From: Alentia gelatinosa | Taxonomy: Eukaryota; Annelida; Polychaeta; Phyllodocida; Polynoidae | NCBI GenBank assembly: GCA_950022655.1 | Contig: OX465584.1 | Location: forward strand, 8,275,124-8,339,123 | DNA: 64,000 nt | Direction of reading: 5' to 3' | In this document: positions 10,100 to 21,410 of the stretch, piece after piece | Layout: the number at the start of each line of letters is the position of its first letter | Numbering within the stretch: position 1 is the stretch's first letter | The notes under the pieces: model-generated | Database searches by the model: none | What the model saw: only the letters and a program-made list of their open reading frames with translations | What the model was told of the DNA's origin: nothing | Position numbers and translations under genes: made by a program

Positions 10100-10800
10100 C
10101 TTTGGACGGGCCTCTAGAGAACGAGGTAAGATGCGGTTTCTGGCGGGAAAGGACGGAGAAAAAGGTGAAGGGTGGCGCGGGCAGGAAGTACGAGAGTAGA
10201 ATATACGCTGTGCGCCGATGGCGGGAACCGAGTTTTTCACCACCAAACTCTCTGACAGCGGGTCTTCAGGGCACTGTGAACTTCATATTTCTCTCTCCAA
10301 TGCGGAGAATTTTTCATCATTACTTTTTATACCTACATTTATATATGTTATGTCTGTGTGTCTGACTCTCTCCCTGTCCCACTGTCTGTCTCTACATATA
10401 TATAAATAACTATATACACACACATATATGTTTGTATATATATACATATGTGACCAAGCGTAAATCGAGATAAATTGTAACAATAAACATGTACAATAAA
10501 CATCTATCAGCAGTCGACAATCCTAACTGATCTACATTAAATCTATAAAAAATATATATATATAACTTTCTTTTGTTATGTATTGTGTCCTAGCACGGGT
10601 ATATGACAGATACTGCAAACGGTATAAAAATAGGTATCTCTTGCAATTATCTCAGCTTAATTATTACACTCCGAATAATCACATTGTAGAAAGAAAGAAA
10701 CCCGTGAAAGAAGCGATTAGAGTCAATGCCAGCCTCGGCCAACCAACTCCCATGTAGCGAGCACCACCACCTCCAACATACACACTCCCCCCATACCCAC
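10100..10800. other. no gene recognised; AT-rich microsatellite inside
   Basis: 10100-10260 is moderately GC-rich with a GGGCCTCTAGAGAACGAGG stretch. 10330-10570 is a run of TATA/CACA microsatellite. No coding family recognised. Confidence 0.5.
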
Positions 10801-10804
10801 TAAG

Positions 10805-11359
10805 TCACTCTCCCAGCAGACCTTTTGTGGCGCTAGCTAATCTCTGCCACAACCCAATGACGTTATATGCTGGTTCCACAGGTACCTGCGAACGACAGGA
10901 GGAACTAGCCAACATATCGGATTCAAAACAAGGCATCTGTTGGGAAATATAGGCATTGCAAAATGAGCTTCACAGACAATCCTGCTGTTTCTATTTCAGC
11001 TCCAAACCACTTTATAATGTGAAACCACATCTCATTAGATCACCACTTCAAGTGAGCACATGTGTCATGTTGACAAATAAAACGTTGCAACACATAAGGT
11101 GCTTTCCACTGAAGAAACTAATCCTTATGGCTATGTCGGATTTGACATAACAAATAACAGAAATTAGTGTATATTATTTACCATATAAATATATGCATTT
11201 CTATTTACAAGTAAACCACAAAATACTCCCCAAGTCGCTAAGAATTTGGGATAGTTCAAAACCTGGCGTATGGGCCAGATTTGAGCCCATACAGGCAGGT
11301 TGGGGCAGAGGTATAAGCGGCCACAGGAAGTAAAGCGTAGAATCTCTGCTAGGAGAGTG
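10805..11359 (-). mobile_element. hAT-like non-autonomous element with 8-bp TSD
   Basis: The ends are TCACTCTCCCAGCAGA and TCTGCTAGGAGAGTG. CCACTAAG flanks both sides exactly (10797-10804 and 11360-11367). TIRs with an 8-bp duplication fit hAT (P elements also make 8 bp). The interior is non-coding and matches 44525-45658 and 49211-49754 in reverse orientation. At 555 bp it is a deletion derivative or MITE. Confidence 0.8.
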
Positions 11360-11644
11360 CCACTAAGCGCCCGCTGCTGACGCGAGCGCCGTCTGCTGGG
11401 CTAATGGGATCACACTTCTTTTTCCGTTAAATGCGCGGGAAAACTCACTCAGCGCTGATTGTCGTCTGCTTGTGCGTCGGCCTCGTTTACTGATCCGCCA
11501 GAGGGCACCTCAAAGATGCATTTTTTGGGTCGTCATTGGATGGGTAGAACGAGCGATAAGTGTTCGCATATATCACATATTCATGCAATCACGCCCTTTT
11601 TCATTATTCATCCTAGCTATGTTATATGAAGACCCCATTTCAGG

Positions 11645-11868
11645 GTGGGGAGTTAGCTTAGTGGTTTATAAGGCACTGGACTTGTAATCCGAAGGTAATC
11701 CCATGGCAAACAAAAAACATAAAAAATCGTAATAAAATCCAAATGTTGTGGTTTCAAGTCCTACTGCAGCCACCTTTCTCCTTCATCCCCAGCAGTGTTA
11801 GATTTACTGCTATGTCAAAGGTCAATCCTTCTCATACCATGTCTATGTGGGAAGTAAAAGAACTTCCA
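11645..11868 (+). mobile_element. SINE with A-rich insertion inside tRNA-like head
   Basis: GGGGAGTTAGCTTAGTGG (A box) starts the head, but between AATCCGAAGGT and TTGTGGTTTCAAGTCC about 50 bp of A-rich DNA (AACAAAAAACATAAAAAATC) separates the A and B boxes. The body continues to about 11868 and the 3' tail is absent. Confidence 0.75.
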
Positions 11869-12049
11869 ATATGTATGGGGACTCAGTGAACCACGACCCA
11901 TTATATCAAACCTATCAGATACCATAACTGTGCTATCCCGCCTTTTGTATATCCTGTTGATGCCATACCTAAGTGTTTATCTCACGAAAGCATAAAGTTT
12001 AATTGACGTTAAGCAAATCAAACGAGAGGATACATTATCCTTTATTAAA

Positions 12050-12172
12050 AAGAACGGCACACTGAATATATGATGATATAGACCATGGAGAACGGACTGC
12101 AATACTCGTAGGAGCATGAAGAACGAGTTCCCAATGCTAAACCTATGGTACAAAAACACCAGAGGTGAGATA
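12050..12172 (-). mobile_element. partial two-module element, module 1 only
   Basis: Minus strand: TTATCTCACCTCTGG, then GTTTAGCATTGGGAACTCG, then TATTGCAGTCCGTTCTCCA. The hairpin module is missing, so this is a fragment. The closest relatives are at 19524-19818 and 29967-30203. Confidence 0.7.
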
Positions 12173-12311
12173 ACTAGTATATAAATACATATACATGTAT
12201 ATAAAGCAAAGAGAGTATTGATTATCACAAAATACACCTGGACCGGACTGGCTATCAGGGAGTTAGCCTCTCCATCCTGCTCTCGCCATCTCTGGTGGGT
12301 CTGAGAGATAA

Positions 12312-13066
12312 AGGCCCGTTTCCATTGGCCGACGAAAACAGCAGCGACTTTTTAAGTCCACCAACCACGACAAGGCTACGACAATGGCTTTCCGACAAGG
12401 TCCACGACAGCTCTACGATTGGAAGGCCTGTCGTAGCCTTGTCATGGTTGGTGGACCCCAGTTCCCGACAAGAGGCTACGACAAGGCCCCGACAGGCTGC
12501 GACATGAAGCTTGTCGGGGGCCTGTCGGGGGCCTTCCGACAAGGCTACGACAATATCGAATATGTTCGATTTTTGCTACGACTGGACCTTTGTCGTGGAG
12601 TGTTGTGGTTTCCTCGATATCACTGTCGTAGTGTGTCGGAACCATGGGCGCCTTTTTTACGGCAACCAGCAACGTCTACGATACGCCCCGACACCGCTGT
12701 CCCGACACTGCTCTTCTCACGACAAGGCTGCGACAAAGCTGCGATTGGAACTTTTATGTCGGCACTTGTCGTAGGCTTGTCGTGGTTGGTGGACGCCCCC
12801 CTTTACCCAGAAAGTCTGTCGGTGGTGCCACTGACTATGCGTTGGTATAAACAAAATCGGTGAGGGTAGTAGATTTCAGTCAGTGACCAAGCTTTCACTC
12901 AGTGGTGGGTGGTGCCACATTGCATAATCTAAGCAGCAAAAGTCATGGGTCATTTCACGAGCTGGGTCGTTTCCATTGACCGATTTTGGGTCAGCAGTGC
13001 CAAAAGTCCGTCGTTGGTGCCTGACTGTAGATCGGTGACGGGAAATCGGCCATTGGAGGCGGACCT
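12312..13066. mobile_element. TAA-flanked palindromic element rich in CTACGACA words
   Basis: AGGCCCGTTTCCATTGGCC begins right after TAA (12309-12311). GGCCATTGGAGGCGGACCT ends right before TAA (13067-13069). The interior to about 12797 is a large palindrome of GACAAGGCTACGACA words and their inverses, with a TCGAATATGTTCGA centre. A second terminus-like GTCGTTTCCATTGACCG near 12966 suggests that a smaller relative makes up the right end. Three-base TAA/TTA duplications are typical of PIF/Harbinger. No transposase is present. Confidence 0.6.
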
Positions 13067-13069
13067 TAA

Positions 13070-13590
13070 CACGTTGAACGTGCAGACCCGGGCTCGGCAG
13101 TCACAGCACTGACGTATGGGACACTAAATCCATTACGGCGCCACCACCCGGACGTCCGCATGTTGAACCACTCATCATCCTCCACCTCACTGGTCCCCCG
13201 CCTTGAAGACATTCTGTCGCAGGTGTACGCCGGGCACATTCCCATTGAGACGCGGGATCTCGTGAGACTCGCGAGAGTCCCGCGAGAGGTGTCGCTTATC
13301 ACGGGCCACGTGACCCTGCCGCCACTGGCGCCCCCTGGGAGCGTCATAATGCATTAGGGGTGGGTGGTGTGCAGACAGGACTTGACAATAGGCAGGCGGG
13401 CCTGAGGAGGTCTGCTAATTAGTTAATTAATAAGGAAGGCCCGGCGACCTGAGGGCAGCAGGAGGGCGGGAAATGAGCGCGGAAGCGTTTTTTATAAATA
13501 GAGGGAAGGGAGGAGAGGAAACCCCCCCTACTGGGGGAATCCGTAAGAGAGGGACGATGTGACGTCATGGGCGTGTCAGTATCAGCTCGT
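13070..13590. other. GC-rich stretch without recognised gene
   Basis: 13080-13360 is CpG-rich with GGGCCACGTGACC (13302-13314). Frames on both strands are open but overlap each other and show no family. 13380-13540 is G-rich. Confidence 0.45.
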
Positions 13591-13594
13591 GGCC

Positions 13595-13740
13595 TTGATA
13601 GTTATATTCATGTACATAGGTGGCCATGGTAGATATAAACATGTACATAGGTGGCCATAATAGTTATATACATTACATAAGTGGCCATGATAGTTATCTA
13701 CATCTATATAGGTGGACATATGTATACATGTATATGACCT
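13595..13740. repeat. ~40-bp tandem repeat, about four units
   Basis: Units carry ACATAGGTGGCCAT or ATAAGTGGCCAT followed by ATAGTTATATACAT-type sequence. Confidence 0.7.
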
Positions 13741-13794
13741 TCAGAGTTGAAACCTTTATCCTTGATCTGGCTCTATAGTACTAGTTGCACACAG

Positions 13795-13855
13795 GATTTT
13801 ATAAATTGGAAATGAAAACAAGGATTTCCATAGAAGAGGGCCATCTCTGGGGTGG
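13795..13855 (+). repeat. short dispersed repeat, copy 2
   Basis: TTTTATAAATTGGAAATG, ACAAGGATTTCC and GCCATCTCTG match 1853-1925 and 24160-24230. Confidence 0.5.
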
Positions 13856-13859
13856 TCCG

Positions 13860-14335
13860 AGATCCCTAATGTTCCTTGGTATGACTAATCCAGGAGGTAG
13901 GATAATCTGATCAGGATGATGCCACACCTCATTCACAAGAGGCTATTATGTAACCAACCCCCACCCCACCCCCCGAATAACGATCAGGGCCTTACCATCT
14001 TGAATGCCATGTGAATATGGACGTTTCTATACAATATCCAGCATACAGCAGTCCTTATCCCATACAGTTTCTATTTCCTTAATGAGGTTATAAATATCTT
14101 CAATAAGAATGTAGTCATCCGTTTGGATCGTTCCACCGAAATGGTGGCAATAACAACCCATATGGTAAAAGCTGAAGATGGGGTCTGTCTAATTGGTATA
14201 CCGTGCCTTCACGTCTGGTTGCACAGACCCATAGAGAGGGAGCCAGCAGGAGGCATTGGGTGATTCCGCATGGAGCGAACACCTCATGCGAATGGGTTGT
14301 TAGCTTGCCATGTTTCGATAACAACTCTGGTCTTT
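13860..14335. other. no gene recognised
   Basis: Unique-looking, with a short CCCACCCCACCCCCC run near 13960. No repeat or protein signature seen. Confidence 0.5.
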
Positions 14336-14568
14336 CATACTAAAGAAGAAACCAACAAATTTGGGTCCAAGTCAATGTTCTCCACAAATTAGATGCGGAG
14401 CGATATGAACAAGGCGACACCTGAGTGAATATCAGTAGCATTCAAAAGAATGGACGACAACCAGGATATAATCCATGGAGAAGACACCCCACTATTCGTA
14501 GGGGCATGGGAAATGATTTCCCAATGTTAAATCTATGGGAGAAAAATGTCAGGGGTGAGATAAAGTCC
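14336..14568 (-). mobile_element. two-module fold-back element
   Basis: Minus strand: TTTATCTCACCCCTGAC at 14568, CCATAGATTTAACATTGGG, a GCCCCTACGAATAG stretch, then a hairpin module with TGATATTCACTCAGG. It ends at TTTGTTGGTTTCTTCTTTAG near 14336. Unlike 19524-19818, the inner GGGGTGAGATA word separating the modules has been lost, so this copy has an internal deletion. Confidence 0.75.
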
Positions 14569-14639
14569 CATCTCGTAAATTAATAAAAACAATGACACAA
14601 TACTCCAGAACCTGCACTGCGGTGTCGGTCACGGTTGAC

Positions 14640-15425
14640 TGGCGCTGTATGGTGTATGCCAGTGTATGGGGATGCCAGTGTATGGGGATGCCGGTGTATG
14701 TGGTATGCTGGTGTATGGCAATGCCTGTATATGCGATGCCGGTGCATGGTGATGCCAATGTATGGTGATGCTGGTGTATGGCAATGCCAGTGTATGGCAA
14801 TGCCAGTGTGTGTGGTATGCCGGTGTATGGGAATGGAGGTTGTGTGGATGCCGGTTATGTGGATGCCAGTGTATGTGGTATGCCAGTGTATGGAGATACC
14901 AGTGTATGGCGATCCCAGTGTATGGGGATGCCAGTGTGTGTGGTATGCTGGTTTATCCTACCCCTAATATAAAATCCCATAGGCTTAACATTGGGTTTCC
15001 GTATGCCACACTGATTGGCATACAGAGTTTTATATGCCACTAGTGGCATACAGCATTGTTATCATGTAATATTCCAAAATCGAGGAGATAGGGTAGGATA
15101 AAATCAAAACCTGATTCGTTTTAATCTTGGCCACCGCATTCCACTCCTGAAGTTTTGGCTCCGGACTTCACTCGGCTTCGCCTCATGAAGTCACTTTGCC
15201 AAACTCCAGTCGTGGAATACGGTGGCCAAGATTAAACCTCATCCAGTTTTACGATAGTATGGGGATGCTGGTGTATGGCGGTGCCGGTGTTTGGCGATGC
15301 TGGTGTATGGCGATGCCGGGGTGTGTAGTATGCCGGTGTATGGGGATGCCGGGGTGTGTGATATGCCAGTGCATGGGGATGCCGGTGTATGGGGATGCCG
15401 GTGCGTGGCGATGCCGGTGGTGGTT
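14640..15425. repeat. ~16-bp minisatellite interrupted by a mobile element
   Basis: Units of ATGCCAGTGTATGGGG and variants run 14640-14952 and resume at 15257-15425. The interruption is the element at 14953-15256. Valine/cysteine/methionine-rich frames across it are repeat artefacts. Confidence 0.9.
14953..15256 (+). mobile_element. complete two-module element with no target duplication
   Basis: Inserted cleanly in the 16-bp minisatellite: CTGGT precedes it and GTATGGGG follows, which rejoin to the normal repeat phase without any duplicated base. It starts TTATCCTACCCCTAATAT and ends CAGTTTTACGATA. Module 1 includes ATAGGCTTAACATTGGG and GTATGCCACACTGATTGGC. Module 2 is the TTAATCTTGGCCACCGC hairpin with a CTTCACTCGGCTTCGCCTC loop. 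Absence of a TSD plus a 3' hairpin fits rolling-circle (Helitron/Helentron) elements. That classification is inference. Confidence 0.85.
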
Positions 15426-15429
15426 ATTG

Positions 15430-16780
15430 GCACTCACTGAGGGATGATTGGTCCACTTCTCACGCTGACTAAACCAGGCCTGACAGTTACCTGATGAGGA
15501 GACACCAGCAGGCTGTAGGCGCTAATTATTTCACGCTTATCATTGTGTTAAATAGACAATCTCCGCCGGCGCCCCAATCACAGTCCCATCTCAGGATGTT
15601 TAAATGAAACAGCCCCCCGCCTGCACACCCCACCCACCAGGTGGCTCTGGGGTAGGCGGAGACGGGGCTTTAAAAGAAGGCACGTGTTTAATCGAATGAG
15701 AAAAGTGATGTGAGGTTTCCGTGGAGCTCGGAGCTGGGAGCTGGGCTCGTTACACTATGCTCTAGTGGAGACGTTTCAATAATGCTCATAGATTTATCAC
15801 ACCTCGTCCCACCACCTGCCTGTCCGCAGAACCTATTATATACGACGTTTTCTGAAACATCGTCTGGTTGTGGGACATGTATAATCAAGTTCATCAATAA
15901 CATCTCAGGACCATTGTATGCTCTCCACCACATGTGTTGGCGGTTAATACATTGTCACGTAAAACAAAGTATCAGTTCGGAGAGTGACGTGCACCAAGAG
16001 CGATCCTGCTTTCTAAACCCTTTCTCTGTAGATTTATTATTTCTACATTTTTAGAACCAGGGTTTCAGATCTTGTGTCAGAAATGGGAAAATTGTCCTTT
16101 TCTCTGTAGATATAAAAAAACACTACGAGCAAATAGTATGTTAATCATTGATGAATCGGTGTTCAATTATGAATAGATAGCAATCAAAATGCTTTGGGTA
16201 TATTCAGTATTTTCTGAAACCCACTAGCACCCAGTCTACTTGACCTTTAAGGAACTGCCTGATTCTAGAATCCAAACATATTAAGGACCAGTAGGCCAAT
16301 GAGGTATTTCAGTCTCAAGTGAATGGCCATGGTCAGCTGGGTACACCTCTATCACCCTGAGACTCTGGTACTCTATTCCTTTCACAATATCACAGTGAAT
16401 ATCAAGCAGATAGTGAAGGGCGAGTTGTTGTTATATTTTCTTTTTGCAGCAAGCTGGAAGTCCCTATAAGCACTCTAACCTTTAGGCAGCGTATATAGGG
16501 TCAGAAAGTACGCTCTTTCAGCGTATATATAGCACGTACAAGCACGCTCTAAAAATAAACACATTAACAATATCACAATGTTCCCTAGCTATAAAAACAG
16601 TTGGTTCGAATACACATAAATGTGAGGGGTGGAGCTTGGGTGAGTGATTAAATGCGTTGGGATGGATTATTAATATGTCCTCAATTGAGATGTTGGTAGA
16701 GAAAGCGAACACATAAATTCAGATTACCCGCTTGGAAGCGTCAAGACTGGCTGGTCCCTAAATCAAACCCATCTCGGGCC
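15430..16780. other. no gene recognised
   Basis: Mostly unique-looking. A frame of 114 codons (15710-16054) overlaps a minus-strand frame and shows no family. GCGTATATAGGG and GCGTATATATAGC words (16490-16530) form a short local repeat. Confidence 0.5.
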
Positions 16781-16781
16781 T

Positions 16782-17003
16782 GGGGCCCGTTTCATAATCT
16801 AGGCTCGTGCATGTAGACCCTTTTCGGTACGCCATAGAGACCCAGGGACGATGTGGGTTAACTTTATTCTATACTTAATGGACAACCTTATGGACGGCTA
16901 ATACTGTATTAGCAAACAAAATAAAATATTACCAAACGATAGCCCTTGTACGAGGTACAGAAAAGGGTCTTTATGTACGAGCCTAGATTATTAAACAGGC
17001 CCT
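16782..17003. mobile_element. TIR element with CCTGTTTAATAATCTAGGC ends
   Basis: GGGCCCGTTTCATAATCTAGG at the left is the inverse of CCTAGATTATTAAACAGGCC at the right. The arms extend into AGACCCTTTTCGGTACG and CTGTACCTCG-type matches. A second copy, interrupted, lies at 35724-36290. About 220 bp, non-coding, MITE-like. Confidence 0.75.
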
Positions 17004-17440
17004 AGGTAGTTCAGCTCAGGAGCATGACTCTTGTGAATTGAAGTCCTCATGTTTTTCCTCAAGACAACATCGCTCTTCTCTCCCTAGAGGACAGGGTGGC
17101 ACAATGTGCATGAATATCTGAGAGAGTTCAGCTTTAAGGAGAACCCAAAGTCATTGTGAATTGATTCGGTAAAAACTGGCAGATCTTATAACATAGTTAA
17201 TGTCAGTCAACCTACCTTGTTTATCTAATGTAATACATGTTTTCGCCGAACCGTGTATACACACTAATCAAACATTCTGAATCATATTTCACCTCTTTTA
17301 CTGTGAAATTATGGAAGTGATATTGGTTCTTCCGCTCTAAAATACGTTTTTAGAGGCTATAAAATATGTCGAGTTTCGTGAGATGTTTTGAACAAGGCCC
17401 ATTCGTGGAACTATTTACATACAGGTACTGGGGACCATGG
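17004..17440. other. no gene recognised
   Basis: AT-rich sequence with no repeat or protein signature that I could see. Confidence 0.5.
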
Positions 17441-17484
17441 ATCTGCAGTTGGTTGGTTTGATTTAACATCCAGTTAACCAGTAA

Positions 17485-17637
17485 TTATATAGAACGTCCT
17501 GACCATGCTGTACAAGTCACAGAACGAGATGCTAATTTACGGTTTGTACGGACCGAGGCGTTTATGCCGAGTTCCGTACAAACGGTAAATTATCATCGAG
17601 TTCTGTGACTTGTACAAGCATGGTTGGACGTTATATA
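17485..17637. mobile_element. palindromic element A nested in SINE
   Basis: Long inverted arms: GCTGTACAAGTCACAGAAC with GTTCTGTGACTTGTACAAGC, and GGTTTGTACGGA with TCCGTACAAAC. The loop is a short GAGGCGTTTATGCCGA. Outer ends are TATATAGAACGTCC and GGACGTTATATA. No coding capacity. Confidence 0.8.
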
Positions 17638-17821
17638 TTTACTATATACCCGAAATTAAAAATACAAGTTTTTATTTTGCTTAACAACCAAAATTTTAAT
17701 AAATGTGTATGGGTTGGTAGTCCGTATTTTGGTGTATGGACCACTGGTCCGTACAGTATTTTTACGTCATATGCCGAAACGGTGCGTATTTACAGTATAA
17801 ACGGCATGGGTATATAGTAAA
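17638..17821. mobile_element. inverted-repeat element B nested in SINE
   Basis: TTTACTATATACCC starts it and GGGTATATAGTAAA ends it. A partial copy in the other orientation is at 41901-41990, sharing CCATGCCGT, AAATACGCACCGTTTCG and ACGTAAAAATAC. It abuts element A directly. Confidence 0.75.
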
Positions 17822-18218
17822 GGTTCTTACTGGACTTTCTCAAGTTTCTTTTATACTACAAGGGTGGTGATCGAATCTATGAGATGAATTCAGGTAGAAA
17901 TCTCGCCCCTACACATTTACTGAGGGGAGAGTTCTTTTACTTCCCACACCACATAGACACGGTATGAGAAGGATTGGCCTTTGATATAGCAGTGAATCTA
18001 CCACTGCTGGGGATGAAGGAGAAAGGTGGCTGTACACCACACCACATAGACATGGTATGGGAAGGATTGGCCTTTGATATAGCAGTGAATCTACCATTAC
18101 TGGGAACAAAGAAGGAGTGGCTGCAGTGGGACTCAAACCCACAAAGTCCTATGACCTTGGGATTACAAGTCCAGTGACTTAACCACTGAGCTAACTCCCC
18201 ATCCCTGAATCTGCAGTT

Positions 18219-19440
18219 TTACCTATTGATTCTCCGACCAAACAGTGAGGGATCAGCCCGTTACGCGCCACCCTGCCACCCGCCACCCGACTCCATTGAG
18301 CTGCTCCCGGTCTAACTCCTAATACATGGGGGAGCAATTTTAATGAGCTCACTCCCTGAATGGGAGTTACAAAACGTTTACTACACCAGCTCGCTATACT
18401 CGTCGTAGAGCATCTACAGCGACAAAAGGAAAAAAATAAAATATTCATCAGGAAAAAGGGGACTAATTAAGTGGGCGATTGGGACTTCCTAGTGTTAGAA
18501 TGAGAAGAAAAAAAAGCTATATATCAATGCTACCACGGGGAAGATAGGCGAGTGAAATGTCTTCCGTATTCAAGGGGTGTTAGTTCTACGGTAGTTCAGG
18601 TTCTGACTGAGTGGTTCATGCTGCACTTAAGATATTCATATTGCGGAGTACCGTACAATGGTGGATATCCATTACCCAGAATGCATTGTGCAGTATATGT
18701 GTGGCATTGTGGTCTACATGAATAAAATCAAATTTAATTAGATGCACGCATGCGTGGTAGGTTCATTGTGGAAGTTCCTGTGGTAGAAGGAGGCAACCGA
18801 GTAGAGATGATATTTAATATAGGAGTGTGTATGACCCACGGTATCTTATTTAACATCAATATTCTTCTCTCAACTTCTCCAAGGGTAGTCAACTGATCAA
18901 GTCAACTTATATTCTTACAACTTTAGATTATTATGAAATATCGCTGAACAAGTTCACCAATATCCTTATAACTTTAGATTATTTCATAATGCCATATTAC
19001 TGAACAAGTTAATCAATATTCCCACAACTTTAGATTATCTCATCATAAAAATTATTATTATCATCAAAATCATTTTACTATGCTAATCCTTATCAAGATT
19101 AATCAGTGCTTGTCCATACTTACATTGATGTCTTTAAAAGTTTCAAGTGCCATGTTAACAATTATATGAAATTAGGTGACGTCTAGATTTCATCCTACAC
19201 CGTCACTTGTTTTTAACTTTATATGCCACTAAATATTTGATGGCATAACCGTGACAAGCAGTGACGCCATGTTAAGTCTATGGAGATTTATATGAGGGGT
19301 AGGAGAAGAGACGAGAGAGATCATTAGTTCATGAAGGAAACATTGTACATTGCCGGAATCCAGACTTCAATCACTGATAGCGGCCGAGAACCTGTTTAGC
19401 AATGCAATACCATTTTGTAAATATTATGTTATTTTGTCAT
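18219..19440. other. no gene; ~55-bp tandem repeat at 18897-19050
   Basis: AT-rich. Three units with CAAGTT, ATATTC or ATATCC and ACAACTTTAGATTAT occur at 18897-19050. GTGACAAGCAGTGACG and its near inverse CGTCACTTGT (19200-19265) make a weak inverted repeat. No gene recognised. Confidence 0.5.
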
Positions 19441-19523
19441 GTTGTGTCAGTATATCGCTACGTAATTCACCCAGCATCGCCTTGTGGATTACTATGCTAT
19501 TCAAACTCAGAATACGAGCATTA

Positions 19524-19818
19524 AAGAAGAAACCAACAAGTTTTCGTAAAAGACGTTGTTCTCCACATGTTTGATGCGGAGTGATATGAAAGAGGTGACA
19601 GCCGAGTGAATATCTAGTAGCATTCAAACGAGTTGGAGAATGACATCTTTGATCAAAACGAGTTGCTTTCTGTATTCATCTCACCCCTGTTCACACTACA
19701 ATAATAGATGACACACAGGATATAGACCATGGAGAAAGGACTGCAATACTCTTAGAGGCATGGAGAACGAATTCCCAGTGTTAAGCCTATGGGGAAAAAA
19801 CCAGGGGTGAGATAAAGC
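19524..19818 (-). mobile_element. complete two-module fold-back element
   Basis: Minus strand: TTTATCTCACCCCTGG at 19818, CCATAGGCTTAACACTGGG, TATTGCAGTCC, then AGGGGTGAGATGAATACAG closing module 1 near 19680. The hairpin follows: AACTCGTTTTGATCAAAG arm, GATATTCACTCGGCTGTC loop, ending TTGTTGGTTTCTTCTTTAA. A separate hairpin remnant with ACGTAATTCACCCAGCATCG lies just left (19455-19510). Confidence 0.8.
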
Positions 19819-19819
19819 A

Positions 19820-20200
19820 TATAAACTTTCATAGGTTTCCTGTACACTAACTGCCATCCCTGGACATTGTCCTCCATTCCCTGGACGACGGTCATCCCCG
19901 TGACAGCTGCCTCCTGGGTGCCCCATGGAGGAGCCCGGGAGGTGCCTGGCTTCCCCGTGGCTTCCCCCTGACCCGCCTCCCAGGCGTGCAGTGATGGCTT
20001 CTCTCTCTCTCTCTCTCTCTCCAGCCGCCAAACGCACTGCCGCCAGTGGAGCATTAAGCCGGCTCGGCGGCGCCCTGCTTATCGCATACCTGCGTAATTA
20101 GATTTCCCTGATTACCGAGGTTGTAATTATGACCTGAGAATCGCCACCATTGAAGTTGACTGCGCAGTGGCGGGAGGGAGTCGTCGGCTTACGGGGAGGC
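19820..20200. other. no gene; (CT)n at about 19999-20020
   Basis: GC-rich segment with a CT dinucleotide run. Overlapping minus-strand frames (to 113 codons) are low complexity around that run and lack a recognised domain. Confidence 0.45.
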
Positions 20201-20204
20201 CTCG

Positions 20205-20690
20205 CACACTCTCCTAGCAGAGGTCTTGCGCTCTACATCCTCGTTTGGCCGCTTATATCTCTGCCCCAAGCTGCCTGTTCGGGACAAAATCTGGCCCATA
20301 TGCAATTTTAAGATATCATTATTTCTGATCTCTAGGTTATGGAAAGAGCATTATCTACCATCATACTTTTTTTTGCAATCAGTTTTTATTTTTATTTTGT
20401 TTACATAATTCGTTCCAGTTTTAGGGATAGGCGGACCTTTCAGCCATAATCTTTGACCTCTCTTCTACAACGAGACACCGTGTACTCTGTTTACAAACAG
20501 ACACGGAGTCACTCTCCCAGCAGATATCGTGTGCTCTACTTCCTAGTGCTAGCGCCGTGAAAGATCTGCTGGGAGAGTTTCAATGAAAGTAGATCCGTTT
20601 CCTGTTCCGCTCTGACGTCACTGGGTTGAGGCAGAGATTAGTAAGCGCTAGCGCCAGGAATAATCTGCTGGGAGAGTGCGGCTCCTCCCG
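20205..20690. mobile_element. hAT-like element remnants
   Basis: CACACTCTCCTAGCAGAGG (20207 on) opens a copy resembling 49211-49754. GTCACTCTCCCAGCAGA (20511) and GATCTGCTGGGAGAGT (20563) form a 67-bp head-to-tail remnant with almost no interior. AATCTGCTGGGAGAGTG ends another at 20687. TSDs could not be matched, so the region is probably several rearranged copies. Confidence 0.6.
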
Positions 20691-20894
20691 CCCGGCTCCA
20701 CGACAACCGAGTCTAACTCGATGACGACATCGATTTATAAGCATTTCATTTAGTGGGCGCGGGCAGGCCGGCGGGGGGAGCGGCGATCTGCGATTACTTG
20801 TCATGTAGAGGAAATTACACACCATCAATTAGTGATGTTAGGCGAGCGCCGGATGAAGGAGACCATCAAGCGGGGAGCGACTATAGACTCGTGT

Positions 20895-21410
20895 AAGGGA
20901 ACGGGAAGCGGGTAGAGCGGGGCAGGGCGGGGCAGTGCAGGGTAGGGCGGAGCAGGGCGGGACAGAGCGAGCAGGGTAGAGCGGGGCTGGGCAGGGCAGG
21001 ACAGACAGGGTAGGGTAGGGCAGGGTTGGGAAGGGTAGGGGCAGGTAGGGCAGGGCAGGGTAAGGAAGGACAAGGCAGGACAGGGCAGAGCAGAGCAGGC
21101 TGGGCTGGGCAGGGCAGGGCAGGGCGGGCAGTGTGGGGCAGGGCAGGGCAGGGTTGGGTAGAGTAGGACAGAATATGGCAGGGCAGGACAGGGCAAGTAA
21201 GGTAGGAGAGATCAGGACAGGGCCGGGCAAGGCAAGGCAGAGCAGAGCAGGGCAGGGCAGGGCAGGACAGGAGGGCATGGTAGGGCAGTGCAGGGCATGG
21301 TAGGGTGGGCCAGGGTAGGGTAGGGCAAGGTAACGAAGGGCGGGGCAGGGTAGGACAGAGCAGGGCTGGGTAGGACAGGGCAGAGTACAACAGAGCAGGA
21401 CAGGACAGGT
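20895..21410. repeat. GGGCAG-type degenerate microsatellite
   Basis: About 500 bp of GGGCA, GGTAGG and GGACA words. All three minus-strand frames stay open (P/L/C-rich) only because the units lack stop codons. Confidence 0.9.

Larger units (their letters stand above)
17451..18208 (-). mobile_element. SINE with 10-bp TSD, interrupted by two palindromic elements
   Basis: ATCTGCAGTT flanks both sides (17441-17450 and 18209-18218). SINE sequence begins with the AACC-type tail region at the left, stops at 17484, resumes at 17822 and ends with the tRNA-like head (GAGTTAGCTCAGTGG inverse, to 18198). The inner segment holds two separate inverted-repeat elements. An internal duplication repeats the CACACCACATAGACATGG to CTACCATTACTGGG block (about 17948-18110). 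Confidence 0.85.
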
